A stretch of DNA of 64,000 nt from Archangium violaceum. Its GTDB lineage: Bacteria > Myxococcota > Myxococcia > Myxococcales > Myxococcaceae. Positions 1 through 7,233 of the stretch are shown in pieces. The notes beneath the pieces were generated by a model. The model saw nothing but the letters and a program-made list of their open reading frames with translations. It was not told where the DNA came from and did not search any database. Position 1 is the stretch's first letter. Each line of letters opens with the position of its first letter. The DNA lies in assembly GCF_016887565.1 (NCBI RefSeq), contig NZ_CP069396.1:62001-126000 (forward strand), written 5' to 3'. Made by a program: the position numbers and the translations under genes.

Positions 1-43
1 TTGAAGAACCGCGTCCGATGGGCGCCATCAACCACGGAGGAGA

Positions 44-436
44 ATGATGCGTAAGGCAATTACGGCAGTCCTCAGTGCGGGAGTCGCGGTTTTTTCGTTC
101 AGCCAGGCGGCGCTGGCCGCTGGGGCGACGAGCGAGGCGAAGGTCGAGGTCGAGAAGGGTGCGCGCGGGGGGACGTGCGAGAACTGGCACTCCCCCGGAA
201 GCGTCAAGTGGGGATACGCGCTCGGAACGGAATGCAAGTCGGGGCCGAATGCGACCGTCCACGGGTGGGTTACCGACAAGGACGCGGATGGGCAATGTGT
301 CTACGTCCACGTCGACTTCGCGGCCTCGGGTCCACAGGACAGCAAGTGGGCGTGTCCCGAGGGGAAGAAGATCGAGTTCAAGCTCACCGGCAAGGGTGAT
401 GCGAGGAACATCTCGATTCGGCGTATTCCCGCGTAA
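44..436 (+). CDS. small secreted protein of unknown function
   Basis: A 130-residue protein with an N-terminal signal peptide: basic start, hydrophobic core through about residue 20, and an Ala-x-Ala cleavage region near residues 22-26. The mature part has Cys residues near positions 45, 64, 86 and 104, which would suit two disulfides in an exported protein. Two ATGs are adjacent (44 and 47), preceded by a GGAGGAGA ribosome site, so the start is well supported to within one codon. I recognise no family. The next gene downstream is convergent, so this is a single-gene unit whose promoter lies at or beyond the left edge. Confidence 0.72.
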   Translation: MMRKAITAVLSAGVAVFSFSQAALAAGATSEAKVEVEKGARGGTCENWHSPGSVKWGYALGTECKSGPNATVHGWVTDKDADGQCVYVHVDFAASGPQDSKWACPEGKKIEFKLTGKGDARNISIRRIPA

Positions 437-557
437 CGCGTAGGGCGAGGCCGCCGGGGCGGGGTGGGCCCGCCTCGGCGGCAGCACGGAGGGCCCTTGT
501 TCATGCGGTCCTCAGGGCTCTCGAGTCCCCACCGCCAGACCGGGAAGAGTGGAGGGG

Positions 558-1586
558 TCAGGTGGATGCGAGGAGCGTCACGTCTGGCACTTCCCCCCTG
601 AAGAGGAGGGGGCGGAGCTCCGCTGAGGTCTGCTGGAGGGCTGAGTTGAACGCACGAAGCACCGGTCCCTTCGCGTCTCCGATGAGCGGATGCAGCGCGG
701 GCGCCGTCAGCCACAGCGTCAGTTGACGTGCTTTTCGGACTGCGGCGAGTGGCTGTTCCTCCGAGAGAGCATGCGGTCCGATGTGGCCCATGCGGAAGTG
801 GGAGAGAATCCAAAGGTAGTAGAAGGCTTCGGCGAGCATTCCGAGCGCGACGTTGCCCTTCGCCTTGAGCTCGAAGAGATGAACGCTGTTCTCGTCCGCT
901 GACACCCCCCAGACGTCGACCGCGGATTTCTGCCCAGGGGTGAGCTGTGTGGCGCGGCTCACCTTGCCCGAGTGGAACAGGCCGACTGGCAGTTGACGTT
1001 TCAGACACACCACGTTCCCGAAGTGTGCGTTGAATTGGTGAAGCAGTGAGCCGGGTCCCTCACCGGAGATGAAGAAGCGCTCCAGCGTGTCCTCCGGCTT
1101 CAGCCCCCGGCCCGGTGCGGTGCGCGCGTCCTCATCGACAGCCTGGTTCAGGCACATGCCGTGCTCGAACATCGCGGGCGCTTGGGTTGGCGGGCTGTCA
1201 CCCCATTCCACCCGATAGAAGTCGCGGAAGAGGGAGGCGTATGCCTCGAGGAGGATGCGACTGCGGTTCCAATGCAGAATCTCTCGCGTCCCCTGGGCGG
1301 GGGCTGGACCTCGAAGCCGGACGACCGCCTGCCATGCGGTGCCCGTGCTCCGTTGCCACAGCGCCAGGCACAGGAGGAAGGCCGGCGCCGCGGGCAGATC
1401 CTCCTGCATGTTCTCGCAGAGGAGCCTCGTCGGGATGTCGAGCACCATCCTCGGAGGTGAGCCGGGCTCCACGGACCAGATTGGAGCCTGACCGTCTCTC
1501 CCGCCACGTGGGACCTCGATGCGTGGCCGCGTCAGGAGCTCACGGACGGGTTCCAGGACGAGCTCGTGAAACGAATCGCTGTGCAT
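558..1586 (-). CDS. uncharacterised protein with a PD-(D/E)XK-like nuclease core
   Basis: A 342-residue protein. I chose the ATG at 1586 because GAGGAGAAG sits just upstream on the minus strand; the frame stays open far upstream, but that part is antisense to the toxin and immunity genes. Near residue 235 the protein reads SAVDVWG, followed shortly by LFELKAKGN. An Asp on one strand and an E-x-K on the next is the active-site layout of PD-(D/E)XK nuclease folds, so nuclease ancestry is plausible but not proven. Its 5' end abuts and slightly overlaps the divergent truncated toxin, as if this gene had been inserted at or recombined into the toxin locus. No named family is recognised. Confidence 0.6.
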   Translation of the reverse strand: MHSDSFHELVLEPVRELLTRPRIEVPRGGRDGQAPIWSVEPGSPPRMVLDIPTRLLCENMQEDLPAAPAFLLCLALWQRSTGTAWQAVVRLRGPAPAQGTREILHWNRSRILLEAYASLFRDFYRVEWGDSPPTQAPAMFEHGMCLNQAVDEDARTAPGRGLKPEDTLERFFISGEGPGSLLHQFNAHFGNVVCLKRQLPVGLFHSGKVSRATQLTPGQKSAVDVWGVSADENSVHLFELKAKGNVALGMLAEAFYYLWILSHFRMGHIGPHALSEEQPLAAVRKARQLTLWLTAPALHPLIGDAKGPVLRAFNSALQQTSAELRPLLFRGEVPDVTLLAST

Positions 1587-2078
1587 CTTTCTTCTCCTCG
1601 CGAGGTCACTGGCGGCGATCAAACACGGGCGAGCGCCGAAGCAGAAGTCAGAGGCGCCCAGGGCGGGTGGCCTCCTGTGGGCGGGCCCGGGAAGTGGGAG
1701 CCCGCCAACGAGAGCATGTCGGAGGACTCTCGAAGCTACCAGTCGCAGGTGACGGGGGCTCCGCAGGGTTGGGTGTATCGCGTGTGGAGGAACGGTGAGA
1801 AGGCCGACTTCGATGGTTACAGCCCCGCGGAGGGTGTTCTGCAGGACGGCAAGGCGTTCAACTACGCCAAGCACTTCGACAAGGACCTCAATCCCAAAGA
1901 GTATTTTCAAGGCGCGAAGAAGCTTCTTGAAACCGCCAGACGGCAGAGCAGGGTGGCCAATGGAGTTCCCATTCGGTGGTATGTGGCGGAACCGAAGATG
2001 GTCGGTATTCTCGAGAAGATGCTCGAGAAGGCGGGCCTTCTCGGTATCGAGGTGGTCTACCAGCGGGCTGTGCGGTGA
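1566..2078 (+). CDS. truncated Tox-REase-5 polymorphic toxin (C-terminal domain only)
   Basis: The readable protein carries the Tox-REase-5 toxin module: the linker GGPGKWEPANE, then GWVYRVWRNGEKADFDGY, VLQDGKAFNYAKHF, RQSRVANGVPIRW and the closing IEVVY. Tox-REase-5 is a restriction-endonuclease-fold toxin; the Asp in DFDG and the D-x-K in QDGK are the likely catalytic residues. Full-length myxobacterial members carry a long N-terminal export or lipoprotein region, which is missing here. The frame opens with a GTG at 1566 inside the divergent neighbour, and the first internal ATG is at 1716 (120 residues), so the true start is uncertain. It is followed after 9 bp by its immunity gene. Either an orphan toxin cassette or a pseudogene. 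Confidence 0.72.
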   Translation: MKRIAVHLSSPREVTGGDQTRASAEAEVRGAQGGWPPVGGPGKWEPANESMSEDSRSYQSQVTGAPQGWVYRVWRNGEKADFDGYSPAEGVLQDGKAFNYAKHFDKDLNPKEYFQGAKKLLETARRQSRVANGVPIRWYVAEPKMVGILEKMLEKAGLLGIEVVYQRAVR

Positions 2079-2087
2079 GGGGTCCAC

Positions 2088-2807
2088 ATGACGGAGAGAT
2101 ACTATGCGGGCGTCTACTGGCCGGCCCGGCTCGAATCCGCGGAGGAGTGCGCTCGGCGCTCGGTGACTTTCTTTCGCCTCCTGTCGCAATGCGATGAGAT
2201 TTACGCTCGTTGGTATGAGCAGGGGGACTCGATGGAGGACGCGCTCCAGCGTGAATTCACGCCGGACTACGCAACCTTCCTGCGCTTCTTTCATCGGGAG
2301 GAGAACCAGCTCGGCAGGGATGGTTTCAGCCTCGGGGCCTGGACAGGGCACGCGGAAGACGGGCGAGGGGGCATGGTGAGCCTCACCTGTGGAGATGCAT
2401 CCGGGGCATACCCCAACTGCTGCCTGCTTTATCTCCCGCGGACGGAAGTCGAGCCAGAGGGCCCGCGTGTGGTGGCAGCTCCCGTCCTGGTGAACGTGCT
2501 GCGAGCCATGGTGCTCGCGTGGGAGCCGCTCCTGGGTGTCATCGCCACGGATGAGTTTCGTCACGCGCTGAGGCCCAGGAGAGACCCCAGGGGCTTCTCC
2601 GGGTGGCTCATGTACCTGTCCCGAACGCGCGGGGAGGTGCCGCCACTGCCGCCACCCGTCCGGGTCGAGCCAGTAGAGGACAAGGGCACGCTGATCGTCC
2701 TCGGGCCAGAGCGACTCAGCGCTTCCAACCCAGAGCACCTCTCGCTCGGTCGCAAGGTCCAGGAGGTATTGGACTCGAAGGAGCTACTTCGCCCGGTGCT
2801 CTCGTAG
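2088..2807 (+). CDS. Imm52-family immunity protein
   Basis: A 239-residue cytoplasmic protein resembling immunity protein 52, the usual partner of Tox-REase-5 toxins. Features typical of the family are the N-terminal YYAGVYWPARLESAEECA segment, an internal 'FFRLLSQCD...YARWYEQG' helix and the C-terminal LSASNPEHL. It would bind and neutralise the adjacent nuclease toxin, protecting the cell from itself or from kin. The ATG at 2088 follows the toxin stop by 9 bp and is preceded by a GAGGGG ribosome site, so the two are co-transcribed. The gene is intact while the toxin is truncated, which is what is expected if orphan immunity is retained under selection. Family call from motif memory, not from a search. 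Confidence 0.75.
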   Translation: MTERYYAGVYWPARLESAEECARRSVTFFRLLSQCDEIYARWYEQGDSMEDALQREFTPDYATFLRFFHREENQLGRDGFSLGAWTGHAEDGRGGMVSLTCGDASGAYPNCCLLYLPRTEVEPEGPRVVAAPVLVNVLRAMVLAWEPLLGVIATDEFRHALRPRRDPRGFSGWLMYLSRTRGEVPPLPPPVRVEPVEDKGTLIVLGPERLSASNPEHLSLGRKVQEVLDSKELLRPVLS

Positions 2808-2935
2808 CGGCCGCGTGACTCCCAACATCCACTACGAGGACAGAGAGCCAAGGCGAGCGGCTGGAACTGCCCAGTCATGCCATCTATTGGCCCGGTTCCA
2901 AGATGACTCCAGGCCCGGGCGGGGATGGAGGGCAG

Positions 2936-2970
2936 TCCCAAAATGGCATTCCGGCACTGCCATTCTGGGA
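2936..2970. terminator. 13-bp stem hairpin downstream of the immunity gene
   Basis: The arms TCCCAAAATGGCA (2936-2948) and TGCCATTCTGGGA (2958-2970) pair at 12 of 13 positions around a 9-nt loop. The hairpin lies about 130 bp after the immunity gene and 143 bp before the tyrosinase start. There is no T-run, so it may act as a terminator, an attenuator or an mRNA stabiliser. The remainder of the 305-bp gap (2808-3112) shows nothing else I can name. Confidence 0.5.
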
Positions 2971-3112
2971 TACCCGAGCGGGGCTCCCCGAGGGCCGCGC
3001 CTGGGGTCTTCAGAGGGAGAACCCGGGAGGAAGGAGGTGTGGCACGTGCCGTGCTCAACGGCGTCGGGACGGGAAGGCGAGCCCGCCTTCACCCCCTGAA
3101 AGGAAAGACCCC

Positions 3113-4183
3113 ATGAACGTGCAGCTCCGCGCCATGCCCAGACGCCACACGGCGCTCTCGCTCCTCGGAGTGCTCCTGGCCTGCCTGGTGCTTGCCGCCT
3201 GCGGTGGGAATCAGCCCGCGCCGCGCATCCGGAAGAATGCCAGACACATGACGGCCGAGGAGAAGCAGGACTTCGTGGACGCCGTCCTGAAGCTCAAGGC
3301 GACGCCCTCGCCCTACACGCCCGGCATCTCCTACTACGACCAGTTCGTCGTCTTTCACAAGGAGGCGTTCAACTACAGCATGCATCCGGACCACCACGTG
3401 GCCCACGCCCATCCGACCATCTTCCCCTGGCACCGGAAGATGTTGTTGCTCTTCGAGGACGCGCTGCGCGAGGTGAGTGGCAAGGACATCACCATCCCCT
3501 ACTGGGATTGGACGGATCCGGAGAGCACCCAGGCCATCTTCTCCGAGTCCTTCATGGGCACCGCGGGAGATGCCAGCCAGGAGTACGCGCTGACGAACGG
3601 CCCGTTCCGTAAGGGGAACTGGACGGTCAATATCTTCTCAGACAGGCCGGAGGGAAAGACCCAGACGCCGCATCCCCATCTGGTGCGAGCCATTGGCCGC
3701 TACGAGGCGGACGTCAACGACACCATCCACCTGCCCACGGCCGAGGAGGTGGAGCGGGGCCTGCGAATCCCCACCTTTGACGTGGCGCCGTGGAACGACA
3801 AGTCCCCGAGGGATCAGAGCTTCCGCAACTACCTGGAGGGCTTCGACCCGGATCGCCCGGGGTACTTCCACATGCACAACATGGTGCACACCTGGGTGGC
3901 GGGCCACTTCCGCCTGGAGGACGGCTCCGAGCGGTGGGGGACGATGGGGGCGCCGGATGTGTCGCCCAATGATCCGGTGTTCTACCTCCACCACGCCAAC
4001 GTGGACCGCATCTGGGCGCAGTGGGAGGAGCAGCACCCGGGAGTCTATGCCGACGGCGGCGGACACTCCTCGCACATGGACATGTATCCCTACGGGGAGT
4101 ACTCCAATGAGCGCATGTCCGCGCACGGCCTGAGCGCCCTCTCCATGCTCGGCACGCGGGAGCTCGGGTATCTCTACGAGTGA
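3113..4183 (+). CDS. tyrosinase-family copper oxidase, lipoprotein
   Basis: A 356-residue type-3 copper protein. The N-terminus is a lipoprotein signal (hydrophobic stretch ending LAAC, lipidated Cys at 30), so it should be anchored in the outer membrane or periplasm. CuA ligands are visible as FHKEAF, HVAHAH and the conserved PTIFPWHR; the PYWDWTD element follows. CuB is marked by HNMVHTWVAGH and then DPVFYLHHANVDRIW, both hallmarks of the tyrosinase/polyphenol oxidase family. It would oxidise phenols to o-quinones, as in pigment formation or cross-linking. The ATG at 3113 follows AAAGGA; the longer open frame upstream lacks a comparable start. No caddie-type copper chaperone gene is adjacent. 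Confidence 0.9.
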   Translation: MNVQLRAMPRRHTALSLLGVLLACLVLAACGGNQPAPRIRKNARHMTAEEKQDFVDAVLKLKATPSPYTPGISYYDQFVVFHKEAFNYSMHPDHHVAHAHPTIFPWHRKMLLLFEDALREVSGKDITIPYWDWTDPESTQAIFSESFMGTAGDASQEYALTNGPFRKGNWTVNIFSDRPEGKTQTPHPHLVRAIGRYEADVNDTIHLPTAEEVERGLRIPTFDVAPWNDKSPRDQSFRNYLEGFDPDRPGYFHMHNMVHTWVAGHFRLEDGSERWGTMGAPDVSPNDPVFYLHHANVDRIWAQWEEQHPGVYADGGGHSSHMDMYPYGEYSNERMSAHGLSALSMLGTRELGYLYE

Positions 4184-4200
4184 GGGGGCTCGACGGCGGG

Positions 4201-5088
4201 TCAGCGCTCCAACTCGCGCAGGAGGGCGTCTCGTTCCGCGACGAGCTTCTTCGAGTTGATGGTCTTGCGAATCAAGCGGCGGGCATGCTCCCGGGTGACC
4301 GCGTCGTTCAGGCGAGGGAGCCAGTGGGTGCGCAGTCCCTCGAGCTGTTGCCGCTGGGTGCGTCCCTCCGAGCCGAGCCACTGTTCCAACTCGATGACGA
4401 GCGCCGGCGGGGGAGGGGGTGGGAGCCTCACTCCTTCCGCTTCTGGCTTTGGCGTGTAGCGCCGTGCCGCCCAGTCCTCGGGGAGCGGGCCCCACGTCTC
4501 GGCCTGGGCGCGCAAACCGAGCCGGGCCTCCTCCAGGTACTTCTCCTGGCGCGGGTCGGAGAGCACCTTCCACGCGACGAGCCTTTCCCGCATCGCGTGG
4601 CGTCCGTCCGACTCATCGTGGACTTCCTCTCCGAGCTCGGCCGTACCCCACACGTCGAATTGGTGATTGTGGGAGAAGACGGCGCTCTGGATGTACGCGT
4701 CGCCGAAGACGTACGTGCCGTGCGGTTCGTCCTCCCCGAGCAGGCGCCGGACGCGGAGCTCCCCGAGGACCACGAGATAGCCGCTCGTGAAGAGCGTCTG
4801 GGCGATCAGGTTGCCTCGGACGAAGACGAGCCCGTCGACATTCTCCAGCCAGCCGTCGACGAGCAGGTCACCGTCGACGAAGGTCGCGCCACGAGGGTTC
4901 TCGAGAGCGAGCGACGCGAAGCGGCCGCCCGAGAACAGACCGGCCCCGCCGTGGGAGAACCCAGACGAGAGGACCTGGGCATCGACATCCATGCCGAGCC
5001 GGGCCCCGCGGCTTCGGAAGAACGCCTGGTACGTGCGCAGCCAGGCAGCGGCTTCGTCCGGCGGCAGCCAGCGTTGCAGGGGCAGCAT
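4201..5088 (-). CDS. uncharacterised beta-helix-like protein
   Basis: A 295-residue cytoplasmic protein. Residues about 55-150 consist of short hydrophobic strands separated by Gly/Asp turns (ATFVDGDLLVDGWLEN, LVFVRGNLIAQTL, YLVVLGELRV, TYVFGDAYIQ). This layout suggests a small parallel beta-helix, as in polymer-forming or bactofilin-like proteins, but I cannot assign a family. The C-terminal third is charged and helical. AGAGGAAGG precedes the ATG at 5088. The start lies only 15 bp after the stop of the upstream ATPase gene on the same strand, so the two form an operon. Confidence 0.65.
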   Translation of the reverse strand: MLPLQRWLPPDEAAAWLRTYQAFFRSRGARLGMDVDAQVLSSGFSHGGAGLFSGGRFASLALENPRGATFVDGDLLVDGWLENVDGLVFVRGNLIAQTLFTSGYLVVLGELRVRRLLGEDEPHGTYVFGDAYIQSAVFSHNHQFDVWGTAELGEEVHDESDGRHAMRERLVAWKVLSDPRQEKYLEEARLGLRAQAETWGPLPEDWAARRYTPKPEAEGVRLPPPPPPALVIELEQWLGSEGRTQRQQLEGLRTHWLPRLNDAVTREHARRLIRKTINSKKLVAERDALLRELER

Positions 5089-5103
5089 TCGGAGTCCTTC
5101 CTC

Positions 5104-5901
5104 TTACGAGCCCTGGGGCGGGCGGTTCTTGGAGCGGCGAGCCAGCCAGTTGCGGAGGAAGGCCTTCACGGCGGGGTGCTGGGACTCGCGGACCACGTCC
5201 GGCGGGCCCACCGCGACGATGAGGCCCTCGTCCATGATGGCGAGGGTGTCGGCCATTCCGAAGGCGGACGCCACGTCCGGCGTAATCACGAGCGAGGTCG
5301 CCCCGAGCTGCTGCTTGCCGGTGGTGATGATCTCATTGACGGCCGCGGTGGTGAGCGGATCCAGACCGGCCGTGGGGTCGTCGTAGAGGAGGATCTTCGG
5401 CTTGAGGATGGTGGCGCGCGCGAAGCCCACGCGCTTCTGCATGCCGCCGGACAGCTCGCCCGGAAAGCGCGTGGTCGCGTGGGACAGGCCCACCTTGGCC
5501 AGCGTCTGGTTCACCGTCTCCTCTATCTCCTTCTCGGACATCTGGGTGCGCTCGCGCAGCGGGAAGGCCACGTTGTCGAAGACGGTGAGCGAGTCGAACA
5601 GGGCATTGGCCTGGAAGAGGATGCCCTGCTTGCGGCGCATCTGGTTGAGCGTGGCCTCATCCATCTTCGCCACGTCCTGCCCCTCCACGAGCACCGTCCC
5701 CCGGTCCGGCTTCAGCAGTCCCATGATGTGCTTCATCAGCACCGACTTGCCCGAGCCGGAGATGCCCATCAGCACGCAGGTGGTGCCCTCGGGCACCACG
5801 AGGTCCACGCCCCGCAGGGCCTGGTTGTCGCCAAAGGACTTGTGGAGGTCCCTCACCTCGATGGCCAGCGTGCGTGTCGGCGGGCCGTTCGTGTCGCTCA
5901 T
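5104..5901 (-). CDS. MlaF-type ABC transporter ATPase with altered catalytic residues
   Basis: A 265-residue ABC ATPase of the Mla/Mce lipid-transport type. Walker A is GISGSGKS (46-53), the signature is LSGGM (150-154) and Walker B is ILLYDDPTAGLDP (170-182). Two key residues differ from the family. The catalytic glutamate after Walker B is Asp (175), and the switch-loop histidine is Pro (208, in VITPDVASAF where VTHD is usual). Such changes usually slow or abolish ATP hydrolysis. No permease (MlaE) or MCE protein (MlaD) gene is adjacent; the partner gene is the beta-helix protein 15 bp downstream. Two palindromes lie 40-76 bp upstream. The start at 5901 gives the standard N-terminus for this class. 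Confidence 0.85.
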   Translation of the reverse strand: MSDTNGPPTRTLAIEVRDLHKSFGDNQALRGVDLVVPEGTTCVLMGISGSGKSVLMKHIMGLLKPDRGTVLVEGQDVAKMDEATLNQMRRKQGILFQANALFDSLTVFDNVAFPLRERTQMSEKEIEETVNQTLAKVGLSHATTRFPGELSGGMQKRVGFARATILKPKILLYDDPTAGLDPLTTAAVNEIITTGKQQLGATSLVITPDVASAFGMADTLAIMDEGLIVAVGPPDVVRESQHPAVKAFLRNWLARRSKNRPPQGS

Positions 5902-5940
5902 CGCCCGTCACTATAGGAGGGCCTCGTGAGGTGTGCCCCC

Positions 5941-5977
5941 GGTGACTGCTGTCACCACCCTGGTGACGGCAGTCACC
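5941..5977. promoter_or_regulatory. tandem palindromes, probable operator
   Basis: Two copies of GGTGAC-N4-GTCACC occur at 5941-5956 and 5962-5977. The centres are 21 bp apart, two helical turns, so two dimers would bind the same face of the DNA. They lie in the divergent intergenic region, 40 bp upstream of the MlaF-like gene and 167 bp upstream of the metallopeptidase gene. The regulator is unknown. Confidence 0.65.
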
Positions 5978-6143
5978 GGCCGGAGGGCTGCCAGCCGTCC
6001 TCGGGCTTCATCTGGGGGCGATGTAACCCCTCGTAACGACAGGTGTCTGGTCTCCGTGGGGCGTTGGTACGCCCCATGCAGTAGGGGTCAGGCATCGGAC
6101 GCACCCACCCCCTCGAAACCCTCCACTTCAAGGACCCTCCGCC

Positions 6144-7118
6144 ATGAAGATCCGCTCCAAGTCGTTCCCCTCCCTGCCCCTGCCCAAGAGCACGCCCTCC
6201 ACGTCCAAGTCCCTCAGCGCGCCCTCCACGCCCAGGAGCCAGATCCCCTCGCTGCGCGACGACTTCGTGACCCCGCGCTCGGTGCCCACGCCCGAGCAGC
6301 TCAAGAATGGCAAGACCAACCTCAAGCCCACCGACTACGGCACCGTGCACCCGGATCTGCCGGGCATCCGCACCCGCCGCGATGGGGATGCGGCGCACCA
6401 GTTCACCGATCTGACCACGGACGCGCGGCAGTCCGCGCACCGGCTGATGGCGGAGCCCAATGGCCGGCGCATGCTGGAGGAGCTCAACGGCCGCACCTCG
6501 GCCGTCAACCCCGGCAAGGTCGGCACCCCGGACAAGCCGCTGACGGTGGCGGACATCTACTCGGGCCGCAACGCCGGCATGCCCATGTCGCACAAGCCCC
6601 TGCACGACGGCACCTACGAGTCCGCCCAGAAGGCGTACCGCTACGACGGCAAGCCGGGCGCCGGGCAGGCCAGCCACATCAACTATGACGAGACGGCTCC
6701 CAGCGCCAACCGCTTCAACAGCCTGGGCCACGAGAGCGTCCACGCCTGGCGCGCGTCCAATGGCCTCCAGGTCAGCCCGCTGGAGATCAGCCCCCGGCGC
6801 AACGACCCGGTCATCCGGGACAACCCCAAGCTTGTCGGGGATGTGATCGGCCACCACTCGCACCTGCGGGAGGAGTTCGAGACCGTCGGCATGAAGCCCA
6901 CCCCGCACGCGCCCAATGGCTGGGCGCCCAACGAGAACCTCATCCGCGCCGAGCACGGCCTCCCGCAGCGCAATGACTACTCGGGAGAGACCCCGGCCAA
7001 GATCGACGAAATCCTGCACAACATCGACTCGAAGACGGACGACCGCAGCTGGTTCGGGAAGAAGTTCGGCAACGAGCCCTCCCCCGTGGGCAGCCTCGTC
7101 GACCACCTGGAGGGGTAG
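6144..7118 (+). CDS. M91-like zinc metallopeptidase (NleD/XopG/HopH effector family)
   Basis: A 324-residue protein. The C-terminal half carries the zinc peptidase motif HESVH (196-200), within SLGHESVHAWR, and a downstream Glu in LREEFETVG (243-244) as the likely third ligand. This arrangement matches the M91 family, whose characterised members are type III effectors of pathogens that cleave host kinases. The first 60 residues are a low-complexity Ser/Pro/Thr/Lys stretch without a classical signal peptide, resembling an effector secretion leader or disordered linker. No secretion-system genes are in the window. Target and export route are unknown; predation is an obvious but unproven context. 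It stands alone, followed by a divergent-sized secreted protein gene. Confidence 0.75.
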   Translation: MKIRSKSFPSLPLPKSTPSTSKSLSAPSTPRSQIPSLRDDFVTPRSVPTPEQLKNGKTNLKPTDYGTVHPDLPGIRTRRDGDAAHQFTDLTTDARQSAHRLMAEPNGRRMLEELNGRTSAVNPGKVGTPDKPLTVADIYSGRNAGMPMSHKPLHDGTYESAQKAYRYDGKPGAGQASHINYDETAPSANRFNSLGHESVHAWRASNGLQVSPLEISPRRNDPVIRDNPKLVGDVIGHHSHLREEFETVGMKPTPHAPNGWAPNENLIRAEHGLPQRNDYSGETPAKIDEILHNIDSKTDDRSWFGKKFGNEPSPVGSLVDHLEG

Positions 7119-7233
7119 AAGGTTCTTCCACACATCCACGCTCTTCCTCGAATCCAAAGAAACAGGGTCTCACTTGATTTGAAAGTGATATTCCTGGAAT
7201 ATTCCGCTCCCAGGCTTTCAGAGGGGAGCGCAT

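Noticed and set aside
558-2738. Extension of the nuclease-like minus-strand gene to 726 codons
   Set aside because: The extra N-terminal part is antisense to the toxin and immunity genes, while a strong ribosome site precedes the ATG at 1586.
5941-5977. CRISPR-like repeat
   Set aside because: Only two units, each a palindrome, with a 5-bp gap; an operator is the better reading.
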